Shown here piece by piece: positions 1-12,033 of a stretch of 64,000 nt of DNA. The stretch is taken from the NCBI RefSeq assembly GCF_000190595.1, contig NC_015167.1, forward strand, positions 322,501 to 386,500, in the 5' to 3' direction. Below the pieces are notes generated by a model, which was not told where the DNA came from, did no database searches, and saw nothing but the letters and a program-made list of their open reading frames with translations. The stretch's first letter is position 1; each line of letters opens with the position of its first letter. The position numbers and the translations under genes were made by a program. The stretch is from Cellulophaga lytica DSM 7489 (lineage in GTDB: Bacteria > Bacteroidota > Bacteroidia > Flavobacteriales > Flavobacteriaceae).

Positions 1-1275
<1,275 letters not shown>

Positions 1276-1490
1276 CTACTAGATGTTTTACATACCATCT
1301 AATAGCCTCTTGCTCTTCTCTATTTCGTATTCTTTTTATTTCTTATCGTGATAATTACCCCTGTGGTAATTATACACAATGTCCCAATATGTCAATGAAC
1401 GTTATTACGAATCGCAACAGACAATTAAATTATCTATGCTCTCGATTACAATACACTGGATGATAATATTAATTATCTCCAGAAATTGCC

Positions 1491-1567
1491 TGGTGGAGAA
1501 TATCGGAGTCGAACCGATGACCTCCTGCGTGCAAGGCAGGCGCTCTAGCCAGCTGAGCTAATCCCCC
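1491..1567 (-). tRNA. tRNA-Ala (anticodon UGC)
   Basis: The minus strand folds as a complete tRNA. The acceptor is GGGGGAT paired with ATTCTCC, the D-arm is TAGCTCAGCTGGCTAGAGC, the anticodon loop CTTGCACG contains TGC, and the T-arm is GGTTCGACTCC. The 3' CCA is encoded (TGG at 1491-1493). It lies in the 16S-23S spacer after tRNA-Ile, the usual Ile-Ala order. Confidence 0.97.
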
Positions 1568-1749
1568 ATATACTAAAAGTAGTATATAGTAGCTTGTAGT
1601 TAGTACTGCCAACTACTACTCAACTTCCAGAATTTCCTTTTTACATTACGTTTATAATGCTATCTCAATACAACCAAACTAAAATAACTATAGCCTCTTG
1701 TTTTACCTTGACTACTTTTGTAACACTTACTCTTGATAAGCTTTACTTA

Positions 1750-1824
1750 GTAGTCCCAGGCAGACTCGAACTGCCGACCTCTACATTATCAGTGTAGCGC
1801 TCTAACCAGCTGAGCTATGGGACT
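1750..1824 (-). tRNA. tRNA-Ile (anticodon GAU)
   Basis: The minus strand gives a full cloverleaf: acceptor AGTCCCA paired with TGGGACT, D-arm TAGCTCAGCTGGTTAGAGC, anticodon loop with GAT, T-arm AGTTCGAGTCT. The 3' CCA is not encoded: the discriminator A is followed by CTA. The terminal CCA must therefore be added or repaired after transcription, unlike the neighbouring tRNA-Ala. Confidence 0.97.
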
Positions 1825-1936
1825 CAATCTTAGTTGTTGTATCTTAATATTTTGAAGTGACAGCGAAAAAAGAAAATAAATCTAGATAAACTAAATTCTT
1901 ACTACATAAACTAATATGTAACGGTCGTCTTTCTCT

Positions 1937-3458
<1,522 letters not shown>

Positions 3459-3676
3459 TGTTTTGTAAATATTCTTAACAACCTAAAATCGTCCTAAACT
3501 AAACTCATTCTCTTTTTTTTAATCCAATAATACTACAAGTAGCATTATTTTGCTGTCTCTTCAATATGTCAAATGAACTTTTAATTCTTGTAGAAATACT
3601 AGACTCGAACTAGTTGATTTTTAATAACAAATCATTCCAAAATTTCTTATCGCTTTACCCTCTCTGAAAGCGGTTG

Positions 3677-3706
3677 CAAATGTAAAACGTTTTTTTAAAC
3701 TGACAA
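3677..3706 (-). promoter_or_regulatory. rRNA operon promoter P1 (Bacteroidota type)
   Basis: On the minus strand TACATTTG (3677-3684) is a perfect TAnnTTTG -7 element. A TTG (3704-3706) lies 19 bases upstream as the -33 element. It is about 220 bases upstream of mature 16S and is the most proximal of three. The sequence after the -7 element, GCAACCGCT, resembles that of P3. Confidence 0.7.
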
Positions 3707-3768
3707 AATAAAAATTTAATTTATTTTACTGTTAGTTTTGCTTTAACAACCCTAGCAAATTGGGAATG

Positions 3769-3800
3769 CAAAAATAGTATTTTTAATTGCTACAAAACAA
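3769..3800 (-). promoter_or_regulatory. rRNA operon promoter P2 (Bacteroidota type)
   Basis: On the minus strand TATTTTTG (3769-3776) matches TAnnTTTG, with TTG at 3798-3800, 21 bases upstream. It is the middle of three tandem elements ahead of the rRNA operon. Confidence 0.6.
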
Positions 3801-3903
3801 GCTTTTAGTTACTTATTTTTTAACCTTTATATTATACTAATTTTACAACTGAATCAATGAACTTTACTAACTTTACAACTGCTTGTTTCTCCGTTAGCGG
3901 CTG

Positions 3904-3933
3904 CAAATATACTCCCATTTTTAAACACCACAA
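3904..3933 (-). promoter_or_regulatory. rRNA operon promoter P3 (Bacteroidota type)
   Basis: On the minus strand TATATTTG (3904-3911) matches TAnnTTTG, with TTG at 3931-3933, 19 bases upstream. Its downstream bases GCAGCCGCT nearly repeat those after P1 (GCAACCGCT), which supports both being real rRNA start sites. Confidence 0.65.
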
Positions 3934-4170
3934 GGCTTTTTTGATTCTTTTTTAAAGTATTTTTATTTTATGCTTTAGAACCCTATTTTTCAAGCACTTA
4001 AAACAACACACTTTTAACCTATTTTTTACCAAGCCTAAGCTTATCATTAAAAACTAGCCTAAAACAATATTACTTTACCTCTAAAAAGGCGATTGTAGGG
4101 CTAAAGAATTCTAATACATTTAAAAAGGGCATTAAATATAAAACGAAATTTTATACTAAACAAGCGATTA

Positions 4171-4854
4171 TCACTTCTTTTTTTTAGTTATCCACTTGTT
4201 AGTCAGTGTAGTATAATTGTAATTTAAAACAGTTGGTTGCTCTTTTAACCTTCCTTTAGCAAAGGCACGCTGCAAAATATCCTCTATTAAATAGTCCTCA
4301 TGTACACTTTCTGGATGATATTCTGCCTTAATGCTAATTTTAAAAAACTTTGCAGATGTGTTGTACCAAAAGGCACGCCAACCATTTCTTAACTCCTTTA
4401 CTAGTCCAAAAGCTGTATCTCCGGTTTGCCTATTTATTAGTTTTATAAGTATTTGGCCTTCTGTACGGGTTAATTTTTTTAATCTTTCTGAAAACTGATC
4501 TTCAATTTCTTTATGAACTTGCCTGGTGTACTTTCGTTTTTTTGATTTCTTTTTAATTTTTTTTAAACTATCATTTAATACAACTAGCTTTTCTGCCGCC
4601 ATTTTTGCATAAGGATATACCTTTAATGTTTTTCTCCTTAATATATAGTAGCGTAATTTTTCTTCTTTGGTAGCAAATTTTAATGGAGCAAATACATACA
4701 CTTCATTTAAAGTTATGGATGTATCATAAACAGAATCTCCCTCTATCTTATACAACTCAACATCTACAGAGTCTTTTACCTCCTCTACTTGTGCTGACAC
4801 AGAGCCATAAATAAGAATAAATATTATAAATGATATGTTTGCTATACTTTTCAT
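4171..4854 (-). CDS. DUF4294 family secreted protein
   Basis: The product has 227 residues. Starting at the ATG at 4854 gives a clean signal peptide (MKSIANISFIIFILIYGSVSAQ), so the 12-residue upstream extension is probably not translated. The mature part has an acidic N-terminal segment, then a basic stretch KKIKKKSKKRKYTRQ around residues 105-120, then a conserved-looking block with LIKLINRQTGDTAFGLVKELRNG. I recognise this as the DUF4294 family of Bacteroidota, whose function is unknown. It is probably periplasmic or envelope-associated. It diverges from the M42 peptidase gene with about 95 bases between them. Family is fairly sure; function is not known. Confidence 0.8.
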   Translation of the reverse strand: MKSIANISFIIFILIYGSVSAQVEEVKDSVDVELYKIEGDSVYDTSITLNEVYVFAPLKFATKEEKLRYYILRRKTLKVYPYAKMAAEKLVVLNDSLKKIKKKSKKRKYTRQVHKEIEDQFSERLKKLTRTEGQILIKLINRQTGDTAFGLVKELRNGWRAFWYNTSAKFFKISIKAEYHPESVHEDYLIEDILQRAFAKGRLKEQPTVLNYNYTTLTNKWITKKKK

Positions 4855-4950
4855 ACAATATATAGAGTTCGTATTATTAACGATAAACACGTGACGATAT
4901 TATTAATTAAAAATGAATATTATTAAATTTGTATTTAAATATATATGTTT

Positions 4951-6039
4951 ATGAGCGCAAAGAAAATTATTACTGAAAAATCTCTTGATTTTTTTGAACG
5001 ATACTTAAATAATGCATCTCCTACAGGTTATGAATGGGAAGGTCAAAAAATTTGGATGGACTACCTAAAGCCTTATGTAGACACTTTTATTACGGACACC
5101 TACGGAACCGCTGTGGGCGTAATTAATCCAGATGCTAAATACAAGGTTGTTATTGAAGGACACTCTGATGAAATTTCTTGGTATGTAAATTACATATCTG
5201 ACAATGGCTTACTATATGTTATAAGAAATGGTGGAAGTGACCACCAAATAGCACCATCTAAATGGGTTAACATACATACAAAAAACGGTATTGTTGAAGG
5301 TGTTTTTGGATGGCCAGCAATACATACAAGAAATAAAAGCAAAGAAGAAGCCCCTAAATTAGACAATATATGTATTGATATAGGCGCAAAAGATAAAGCT
5401 GAAGTTGAGAAAATGGGTGTACACGTAGGTTGTGTTATCACCTACCCAGACACTTTTAAAGTTTTAAACGGAAACAAATTTGTTTGTAGAGCTATAGATA
5501 ATAGAGCTGGAGGCTTTATGATTGCAGAAGTTGCCAGACTATTACACGAGAACAATGTTAAATTACCCTTTGGCTTATACATTACAAACTCTGTACAAGA
5601 AGAAATTGGTTTGCGAGGCGCAGAAATGATTACACAAACTATTAAGCCTAATGTTGCAATAGTTACTGATGTTTGCCACGATACAACCACACCTATGATT
5701 GAGCAAAAAGTACAAGGATTTACCGAAATAGGCTCTGGACCTGTAATTTCTTATGCACCTGCTGTACAAAACAAACTTAGAGAGCGCATTATTGAAACTG
5801 CTGAAGCTAAAGAAATACCTTTTCAGCGTATGGCAGCATCTAGATCTACTGGTACGGACACAGATGCTTTTGCTTATAGTAATGGCGGAGTTGCCTCTGC
5901 ATTGATTTCTTTACCTCTACGCTATATGCACACAACTGTAGAAACAGTACACAGAGATGACGTTGAAAACGTTATACGTTTAATATATGAAACACTTTTA
6001 AATATTAAAGAAGGAGAAACTTTTAGTTACTTTGATTAA
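4951..6039 (+). CDS. M42 family metallopeptidase (aminopeptidase)
   Basis: The 362-residue product is a cytoplasmic di-metal aminopeptidase of the M42 (glutamyl aminopeptidase/endoglucanase-like) family. Metal and catalytic motifs appear in order: GHSDEIS (His and Asp, ~residues 73-79), AIDNRAGG (bridging Asp, ~180), QEEIGLRGA (catalytic Glu pair, ~215), TDVCHDT (Asp, ~235) and a C-terminal MHTTVETVH (His, ~325). Length fits the family. Two in-frame ATGs occur at 4945 and 4951; I prefer MSAKKI at 4951, and six bases make no difference to the call. It is a single gene followed by a strong hairpin terminator. Likely role is peptide turnover; substrate preference cannot be read. Confidence 0.9.
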   Translation: MSAKKIITEKSLDFFERYLNNASPTGYEWEGQKIWMDYLKPYVDTFITDTYGTAVGVINPDAKYKVVIEGHSDEISWYVNYISDNGLLYVIRNGGSDHQIAPSKWVNIHTKNGIVEGVFGWPAIHTRNKSKEEAPKLDNICIDIGAKDKAEVEKMGVHVGCVITYPDTFKVLNGNKFVCRAIDNRAGGFMIAEVARLLHENNVKLPFGLYITNSVQEEIGLRGAEMITQTIKPNVAIVTDVCHDTTTPMIEQKVQGFTEIGSGPVISYAPAVQNKLRERIIETAEAKEIPFQRMAASRSTGTDTDAFAYSNGGVASALISLPLRYMHTTVETVHRDDVENVIRLIYETLLNIKEGETFSYFD

Positions 6040-6046
6040 CTTTTAC

Positions 6047-6072
6047 AAAACCCCTCATATGGGGGGTTTTAT
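6047..6072 (+). terminator. Terminator after M42 peptidase gene
   Basis: Inverted repeat AAAACCCC / GGGGTTTT around TCATATG, followed by ATTTTT, eight bases after the stop codon. Confidence 0.85.
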
Positions 6073-6093
6073 TTTTAATACTTTTACTACTAT

Positions 6094-6642
6094 ATGGATG
6101 AGCTTGTAGATATTTTAGATTTTAAAGGAAAAAAAACAGGCAAAACCGCTTTAAAATCTGAAACTCATAAAAACGGTTGGTTTCACCAAACAACACATAT
6201 TTGGTTTTACACTAAAAAAAAAGAAATTCTACTTCAACAACGTTCAAAAAACAAAGATATATTTCCTTTATTATGGGATGTTTCTGTTGCCGGACATATT
6301 GGAGCAGGAGAAGACATCATTAATTCTGCTTTAAGAGAAATTGAAGAAGAAATTGGAATTACCATACAAAAAACAGATTTACAAAAAATTGGATGCTTTA
6401 AATCTATCCAAAAACATACGGATTACTTAATTGACTGTGAATTTCATCATACATTTATATGTAAATTAAAAACAGATTTAAATTCTCTAACAAAACAAGA
6501 TAATGAAGTTGAAGACTTAGAGCTTAAACTTATTTCTGATTTTAAAATAGAATTAAGCAATATTGAAACGAAGAAACTTTATGTTCCACACAGTAAAAAG
6601 TATTACAATACCGTTTTAGCAGCAATAGAAAAAGTTTTCTAA
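6094..6642 (+). CDS. Nudix hydrolase (IPP isomerase-like / YfcD-like)
   Basis: The 182-residue product has a perfect Nudix box, GHIGAGE followed seven residues later by REIEEEIGI (GX5EX7REUXEEXGU), at about residues 69-91. The N-terminal part (DELVDILDFKGKKTGK, then HKNGWFHQTTHIWF) resembles the subgroup related to isopentenyl-diphosphate isomerase and E. coli YfcD. These enzymes hydrolyse nucleoside diphosphate derivatives or isomerise IPP. The type II isomerase question cannot be settled here, so I call only the superfamily. It lies between the M42 gene and the convergent hisS gene, with a shared terminator downstream. Confidence 0.88.
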   Translation: MDELVDILDFKGKKTGKTALKSETHKNGWFHQTTHIWFYTKKKEILLQQRSKNKDIFPLLWDVSVAGHIGAGEDIINSALREIEEEIGITIQKTDLQKIGCFKSIQKHTDYLIDCEFHHTFICKLKTDLNSLTKQDNEVEDLELKLISDFKIELSNIETKKLYVPHSKKYYNTVLAAIEKVF

Positions 6643-6715
6643 TTTTTAAACAGATGCATTTTCTTGCGCTACCAATTGATATTATTCTTCTTTTTCTGAT
6701 AAAAAGAAATGAATT

Positions 6716-6755
6716 AAAAAAACCGCTACACAATACTATTGCACAGCAGTTTTTT
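6716..6755. terminator. Bidirectional terminator between Nudix gene and hisS
   Basis: A-tract and ACCGCT at 6716-6726 pair with AGCAGTTTTTT at 6745-6755, with an inner CAATACTATTG hairpin. It lies between two convergent genes and has A/T runs on both sides. Confidence 0.65.
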
Positions 6756-6776
6756 ACTAAAAAGTTAATGTATAAC

Positions 6777-8153
6777 TTATAACGAGGCTATAAATTCTGA
6801 TACATTTGACAACTTATAAGTTTGCTGATCTCCTTTTTCCATATTTTTCACAACAAAATCGCCATTAAGCAACTCTTGTTCCCCTATTAAAACAACATAA
6901 GGAACATTGCGCTTATTAGCATATTTCATTTGTTTTTGCATTTTTACAGCTGAAGGATACACATCTGCTTTTACTCCGTTTTTACGTAACTCTGTAACCA
7001 ATTCTAAAGCCGCAAAAGCTTCATTATCTCCAAAATTAACACAAAGTATTTCCAATGATTTATTTATTTCTTCAGGAAAAAGATTCAATTCTTCTAGCAC
7101 TAAATAAATTCTATCTAACCCAAAAGAGATACCTACACCACTAACATCTTTTAATCCAAAAATCCCTGTTAAATCATCATAACGTCCACCGCCGCCAATA
7201 GAACCCATTTTTACTCCGCTTGGTGCAGCAACCTCAAAAATAGCACCTGTATAATAATTTAACCCACGTGCCAAAGTAACATCTATAGCTAAATTAGCAG
7301 ATTGTAATCCTAATTTTTCTACAGCTTTTATAATAAAAGTAAGCTCCTCTACTCCTTTTTTCCCCTCTTCTGAGTCTTTAAGCAATTCTGCTAAAACTTT
7401 CAATTGCTCTGTATTAGTACCAGCCAACGAAAATAGAGGCGTTGCTTTTTGTATTGCGGCTTCAGAAATTCCTTTTTCTAGCATTTCTTTAGTTACTCCC
7501 TCTACTCCAATTTTATCTAACTTATCTAAGGCAACAGTAAAATCTATTAAGCGCTCTTTTGCACCTATAACCTCTGCTATACCTGCAAGAATTTTACGAT
7601 TGTTTAATTTAATTGTTGTCCCGGTAAGCTTTAGATTTGTAAAAACTGCATCATACAATTGCACCAATTCTATTTCTTGCAATAAAGAATCTGAGCCAAC
7701 CACATCGGCATCGCACTGAAAAAATTCTCTAAACCTACCTTTTTGTGGTCTGTCTGCTCTCCACACAGGTTGAATTTGATATCTTTTAAAAGGAAAATCA
7801 ATTTCATTCTGGTGCATTACTACGTAACGTGCAAACGGCACGGTAAGATCATAACGTAATGCTTTTTCTGAGATTTTAGGCGTTAATAAACTAGAGTCCT
7901 TTTGTTGATATACTTCATCATTAACCTTATTTAAATAATCTCCGGAATTTAGAATCTTAAAAATAAGTCGGTCTCCCTCATCTCCATATTTACCCATTAA
8001 AGTTTGTGAGTTTTCAAAAGAAGGTGTTTCTATAGGTTGAAAACCAAAAGTCTGAAAATGCTTTTTTACAATGTCAAAAATATAATTTCTTTTTGCTATT
8101 TCAGACGGAGAAAAATCTCTTGTCCCTTTTGGTATTGATGGTTTTTGTGCCAT
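6777..8153 (-). CDS. hisS: Histidine--tRNA ligase
   Basis: The 458-residue class II aminoacyl-tRNA synthetase charges tRNA-His in the cytoplasm. Visible motifs are KGTRDFSP at the N-terminus, motif 2 YQIQPVWRADRPQKGRFREFFQCD (~residues 125-150), the HisA signature LARGLNYYTG (~295) and SIGGGGRYDDL (~318). The C-terminal anticodon-binding domain follows (~360-458, VNFGDNEAF...VVLIGEQEL). Length is typical. It ends against a shared terminator. DUF6495 lies upstream on the same strand with an 87-base gap. Confidence 0.97.
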   Translation of the reverse strand: MAQKPSIPKGTRDFSPSEIAKRNYIFDIVKKHFQTFGFQPIETPSFENSQTLMGKYGDEGDRLIFKILNSGDYLNKVNDEVYQQKDSSLLTPKISEKALRYDLTVPFARYVVMHQNEIDFPFKRYQIQPVWRADRPQKGRFREFFQCDADVVGSDSLLQEIELVQLYDAVFTNLKLTGTTIKLNNRKILAGIAEVIGAKERLIDFTVALDKLDKIGVEGVTKEMLEKGISEAAIQKATPLFSLAGTNTEQLKVLAELLKDSEEGKKGVEELTFIIKAVEKLGLQSANLAIDVTLARGLNYYTGAIFEVAAPSGVKMGSIGGGGRYDDLTGIFGLKDVSGVGISFGLDRIYLVLEELNLFPEEINKSLEILCVNFGDNEAFAALELVTELRKNGVKADVYPSAVKMQKQMKYANKRNVPYVVLIGEQELLNGDFVVKNMEKGDQQTYKLSNVSEFIASL

Positions 8154-8240
8154 AAATTTTTAAATATGATAGAATGATAACATTCTTGCTGCCTTATTTT
8201 AAGACTGTTAATTTTATAGTATTAGTTGCTGTTACAAATG

Positions 8241-8711
8241 TTAGCTAATTACATTATCAAACCACTTGTATAAATCTCCTTTAGTAATAACTGCTCCTTG
8301 CTTAATTAAATTAAATTTATCTAAATTTTTATCTTCTGTATAAATTTTAGACGCCGTTAAATACTCCACAAAATCTGACTGCCAGTTTTTCTTAAACCAA
8401 GCAAACCCAACACTTGTTGTTAAGTCTACATCTGGATTCATTACTTTAACAGAAAGCAATTTCATTTCTTTTTCTTCTAAATGAAACAAATGCATTTGCT
8501 GGGCAGATACATTTTCTAAATACTCAACTTTAGTTAATACACCTTCCCAAATTAAATCACTAAAAACATCTAACTCTTCTTCTGCCACATCTGGTTTTTC
8601 CTTTTTTATGGTTTCCCATTCTTCTGCAGTAATTGTTTGTGATGCTAAAAAGTTTACAAACTCTGGTTGTAACTCTTCTAGCTGTTGTTTTGTTAGTCTT
8701 GCATATTTCAT
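8241..8711 (-). CDS. DUF6495 family protein
   Basis: A 156-residue acidic soluble protein with no signal peptide or membrane segment. It begins MKYARLTKQQLEELQPEF and contains EELDVFSDLIWEGVL near residues 45-60. I recognise this as a small protein widespread in Flavobacteriia and named DUF6495; its function is unknown. A TATTTTTG promoter element ends only 4 bases upstream of the ATG, which suggests a leaderless transcript. It is encoded upstream of hisS on the same strand and may be read through into it. Confidence 0.75.
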   Translation of the reverse strand: MKYARLTKQQLEELQPEFVNFLASQTITAEEWETIKKEKPDVAEEELDVFSDLIWEGVLTKVEYLENVSAQQMHLFHLEEKEMKLLSVKVMNPDVDLTTSVGFAWFKKNWQSDFVEYLTASKIYTEDKNLDKFNLIKQGAVITKGDLYKWFDNVIS

Positions 8712-8715
8712 TTTG

Positions 8716-8723
8716 CAAAAATA
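8716..8723 (-). promoter_or_regulatory. Promoter -7 element of the DUF6495 gene
   Basis: TATTTTTG on the minus strand, 4 bases before the ATG at 8711. It overlaps the U-tract side of the terminator of the upstream receptor gene. No convincing TTG -33 partner is evident. Confidence 0.5.
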
Positions 8724-8749
8724 AAAAAAGGCTATGCATATGCATAACC
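8722..8749 (-). terminator. Terminator of the Oar-like receptor gene
   Basis: Perfect 20-base palindrome made of GGTTATGCAT and ATGCATAGCC (8730-8749), followed on the minus strand by a run of T (8722-8729), about 30 bases after the receptor stop codon. Confidence 0.85.
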
Positions 8750-8778
8750 TTTTAATAATTAAAATTATTTATTTTTTA

Positions 8779-11700
8779 CTAAAAAATAAAGCGCAATCCA
8801 AATTGTGCTTGCCATCTAGACAACAAACTAGCATCATATCCATTAGTATTTGTTAAACTAGGATCAAAAGTATATGTTGGTGCTTGTGTGCGGTCTGCTT
8901 CATAAATATTAGGATCTGGGTTAGCATCTGGAAAACTAACTCCAACCGGACTAATATTATTTGGCTGACGTACAATACCCCAATCAGAACTAATTAAGTT
9001 ACCAACATTAAGCACATCTATACTAAACTGTATTTTGTTATTGTTAGCAAATTTATAGTCTTGCAAAAATTTAAGATCCCAACGACCTCTCCAAGGAGCT
9101 AAAGCACCATAGCGCTCCATAAATTCTCCCCTGTTATCTTTTAAGTAATCATCTTGCTGAATATACGCTTCAAAAGCTTCTGCTTGTCCTGCACCAGAAA
9201 ATTGCATTTGACTAAGCTCTGATGAAGTAGGAATATATAATAAATCGTTATTTTGACCAGAACCATCACCATTAATATCACCTGCATACGTATAGTTATA
9301 TCTTGCCCCTTTAGCATACTCAAAGAAAGTAGAAATTGTTGTATTCCATTTTCCTTGTCCGTACTCAAAATTCTTAGAAAGAACACCAATAAAACGGTGT
9401 GTATCTCCATATTTAGAATGACTTAACACATCTGAGTTAGCATTACCTGCATTAGGATTAAACTCAAAAGCATCACCTGTAATTTCTGCTTCAATAGAGT
9501 TTACATCTTGCGCATTTAAATAACTATAAGCAGCCATTGCATACAAACCATTATCAAACGTTTTTTGCCCCTTTAACGAAACATTAAACACTCTACCTTT
9601 ATCAGAATTTGTAAATACATATGCATTATTACCTGTATCACCAGGTAAATAAACAGGTCTATCTCCACCAGGACCAACTAACGTACCTGTTGGCTCTCTT
9701 AATCCCCAGTTTTGAACATGAGCAGCGTTTAAATCTTTAGTATAAGAAACATCTAAAGTACCAATAACACCATTTTCAAACTTTTTATCTAAACCTAAAT
9801 TAGTTCTCCAAACCTGTGGAAATTTAAAATCTGGATCTACAGTTTGGTAGTAAAAAACATCTACACCTTGCACTTGGTTACCCAACCATACAAATGGCAA
9901 TCTACCAGTAAATAAACCAGTACCACCACGTACTTGTAAAGAATTATCTCCTTTAGCATCCCAATTAAAACCAACTCTTGGAGAAATTAACCATTGGTTA
10001 CTTGGTAATTTTTCAGAATCTATAAACACCTCTTCTCCTGTCTCTGGATTGTAGTAAGGTATACTTGGCACATATGTACCTTTTCTTGCTATATTTTCAC
10101 GTATTTTATCTGCTGTATCAAAAAATAAAGGCTTATCAAAACGAACTCCGTAAGTCAATTTAAAATCTTCAGTAGCATTCCACTCATCTTGCACATAAAA
10201 TGCCATTTGACCTACACTAGTTTCTGCCAAGCTCCAAGTATCATTAGCATTGTTTGCTGCATTAATACCTTCAGCATTTGTAATAGCATCAGAAATTAAT
10301 CCATTATCTATTGCTGTTTGAAAATCTGCTAAACTACCAAATGCACCAAAAGCACCTACATAACCTCTATCATCAGCATAACCATATGCTCCAAGATTAA
10401 ATGAGTTTTTAAAATCGAATTTCTCAAAAGAAAAACCTATAGTATACGTATGATCTCCTTTAAATATATTTGTATTGTTTGAAAACTGAAAAACCTTTTG
10501 ATCTAATGTATTATTAATTGAAAAAGGCTCATGACCTACTACAATATAGTTAGACCCATTACCATCTTGAATAGTCATTGCAGGAATTGGAGAAGATAAA
10601 GCATCTCTAAAATCATCAAAATGAGAATACCCTACTTGCAATTTATTTGTCATAGTTTCAGACAATGTAGAATTTAATTCTATCTGAAAAGACTTTAAGT
10701 TGTTATTAATTTCATAACCAGAATTCTCAAACTGTAAAGTTGTAAAATTTGGTCCTCTTTGTCTAATAGCTGTAGGGTGAGCTGGCTTTTCTTTAGAAGA
10801 ATTTAAAAAGTTGTAAATAACAGCTAATCTGTTATTGTCATTAATATTCCAATCTAACTTAAAGATACCTTTAGTAGACTCGCCACCATAAGTAAACCCT
10901 TCATAACGACCAGTGTCATAACCAATACCTGCTAGGGCAGACTGCACTGCCATTAAATCGCTCTCTAAAACTCTAGACTCACCAATATTACCAGAACCAG
11001 TATTAGGAATCCATCCGTTTGTACCTAAATCATCTCTTTCTTCTTTTTCAAAATTAGCAAAGAAGAATAATTTATTTTTAACAATTGGCCCACCAATACT
11101 TACACCATATTGGTTTTGCGTTAATTTAGGCTTAATTACATCTTCACCTTTAACTTTACCACCTGTTAAATCTTCATTTCTAAAAAAGCCATAAACAGTA
11201 CCATGAAATTCATTAGTACCACTTTTTGTAACAGCATTAACAGAAGCTCCAGTAAAACCAGACAAAGTAACATCATAAGGAGCAGTACTTACTTGTATTT
11301 GCTCTATAGCATCTAAAGAAATTGGCTGTGAGCCTGTTTGCCCACCTGGTGTTGGAGAATCTAAACCAAAAGGATTATTAAAAATTGCACCATCTAAAGA
11401 GAAATTATTAAACTGATCATTACGACCTCCAAAAGAATCGCCACTTGCTGTTGGCTCTAATCTAGTAAAATCTGAAGCTGATCTAGAAATTGTTGGTAAT
11501 TTAGTAAGTTCTCTACTACCAACACTTGTTTCTGCTCCTGTACGCCCACTACCAAAAGTACCACTTTGGTCTTGCACTAAAATAATTTCATCTAGCATTT
11601 GACTAGACTCAGTAAGTGTAACGTTAAAATTAAAAGTTTTCCCCAGTGTTAAGTAAACATCATTTTTAACTTGATTTTCAAAACCTACGTAAGAAACAGT

Positions 11701-11934
11701 AATTACATAAGGGCCACCAACCCTCATATTAAGTAGGTTATACCTACCTTCGTCATTAGTTATACCACCGTATTTAGTACCCGTTGGGGTATGTACAGCA
11801 ATAACATTTGCCCCCATAAGAGGTGCCGCTTGATCGTCTACCACTAAACCTTTAATGTTTGAGGTTGTTACCTGGGCATTAACCGAAAGGGAAACAAACA
11901 AAAACGATAAGCAAAAAAATAAATAGTTTTTCAT
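8779..11934 (-). CDS. Oar-like TonB-dependent receptor
   Basis: The 1051-residue outer-membrane protein begins with a signal peptide (MKNYLFFCLSFLFVSLSVNAQ). A CarboxypepD_reg-like beta-sandwich follows (~residues 25-110, VKGLVVDDQAAPLMGANV-like). Next is a plug domain (~115-245, DQFNNFSLDGAIFNNPFGLD and IQVSTAPYDVTLSGFTGASVNAVTKSGTN), then a long beta-barrel ending in the aromatic ARFGLRF-like terminus QAQFGLRFIF. Architecture and length fit the Oar family, TonB-dependent proteins of Bacteroidota and Myxococcota often linked to protein or peptide uptake or cell-surface behaviour. No SusD partner is adjacent. The transcript ends in a strong palindromic terminator. Substrate cannot be inferred. 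Confidence 0.9.
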   Translation of the reverse strand: MKNYLFFCLSFLFVSLSVNAQVTTSNIKGLVVDDQAAPLMGANVIAVHTPTGTKYGGITNDEGRYNLLNMRVGGPYVITVSYVGFENQVKNDVYLTLGKTFNFNVTLTESSQMLDEIILVQDQSGTFGSGRTGAETSVGSRELTKLPTISRSASDFTRLEPTASGDSFGGRNDQFNNFSLDGAIFNNPFGLDSPTPGGQTGSQPISLDAIEQIQVSTAPYDVTLSGFTGASVNAVTKSGTNEFHGTVYGFFRNEDLTGGKVKGEDVIKPKLTQNQYGVSIGGPIVKNKLFFFANFEKEERDDLGTNGWIPNTGSGNIGESRVLESDLMAVQSALAGIGYDTGRYEGFTYGGESTKGIFKLDWNINDNNRLAVIYNFLNSSKEKPAHPTAIRQRGPNFTTLQFENSGYEINNNLKSFQIELNSTLSETMTNKLQVGYSHFDDFRDALSSPIPAMTIQDGNGSNYIVVGHEPFSINNTLDQKVFQFSNNTNIFKGDHTYTIGFSFEKFDFKNSFNLGAYGYADDRGYVGAFGAFGSLADFQTAIDNGLISDAITNAEGINAANNANDTWSLAETSVGQMAFYVQDEWNATEDFKLTYGVRFDKPLFFDTADKIRENIARKGTYVPSIPYYNPETGEEVFIDSEKLPSNQWLISPRVGFNWDAKGDNSLQVRGGTGLFTGRLPFVWLGNQVQGVDVFYYQTVDPDFKFPQVWRTNLGLDKKFENGVIGTLDVSYTKDLNAAHVQNWGLREPTGTLVGPGGDRPVYLPGDTGNNAYVFTNSDKGRVFNVSLKGQKTFDNGLYAMAAYSYLNAQDVNSIEAEITGDAFEFNPNAGNANSDVLSHSKYGDTHRFIGVLSKNFEYGQGKWNTTISTFFEYAKGARYNYTYAGDINGDGSGQNNDLLYIPTSSELSQMQFSGAGQAEAFEAYIQQDDYLKDNRGEFMERYGALAPWRGRWDLKFLQDYKFANNNKIQFSIDVLNVGNLISSDWGIVRQPNNISPVGVSFPDANPDPNIYEADRTQAPTYTFDPSLTNTNGYDASLLSRWQAQFGLRFIF

Positions 11935-11980
11935 ATTGTTCTAAGTTAGTTATTTTTAGATACGCTAAATTTAGAACAAA

Positions 11981-12010
11981 AAAAAGAGTTATGCGTGCAT
12001 AACTCTTTTT
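11981..12010. terminator. Terminator after rplI
   Basis: AAAAAGAGTTATGC / GCATAACTCTTTTT with a GT loop; 14-base arms. It lies between rplI (stop at 12034) and the receptor gene start, so it ends the ribosomal protein operon on the minus strand. Confidence 0.88.
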
Positions 12011-12033
12011 TCTATTAACATTATATTAACTAT

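Larger units (their letters stand above)
3459..4170. other. Gene-free rRNA upstream and leader region
   Basis: About 710 bases without a credible ORF. It contains the 16S leader (3459-3676), three promoter-like elements (3677-3933) and a very AT-rich stretch (3934-4170), which could act as an UP-element-like region or simply separate the operon from the DUF4294 gene. I see no clear terminator hairpin for the DUF4294 gene, which ends at 4171 and points into this region. Confidence 0.6.

Noticed and set aside
5190-5769. Minus ORFs inside the M42 peptidase gene
   Set aside because: Cys/Ser/Leu-rich antisense frames; the + strand peptidase has complete motifs.
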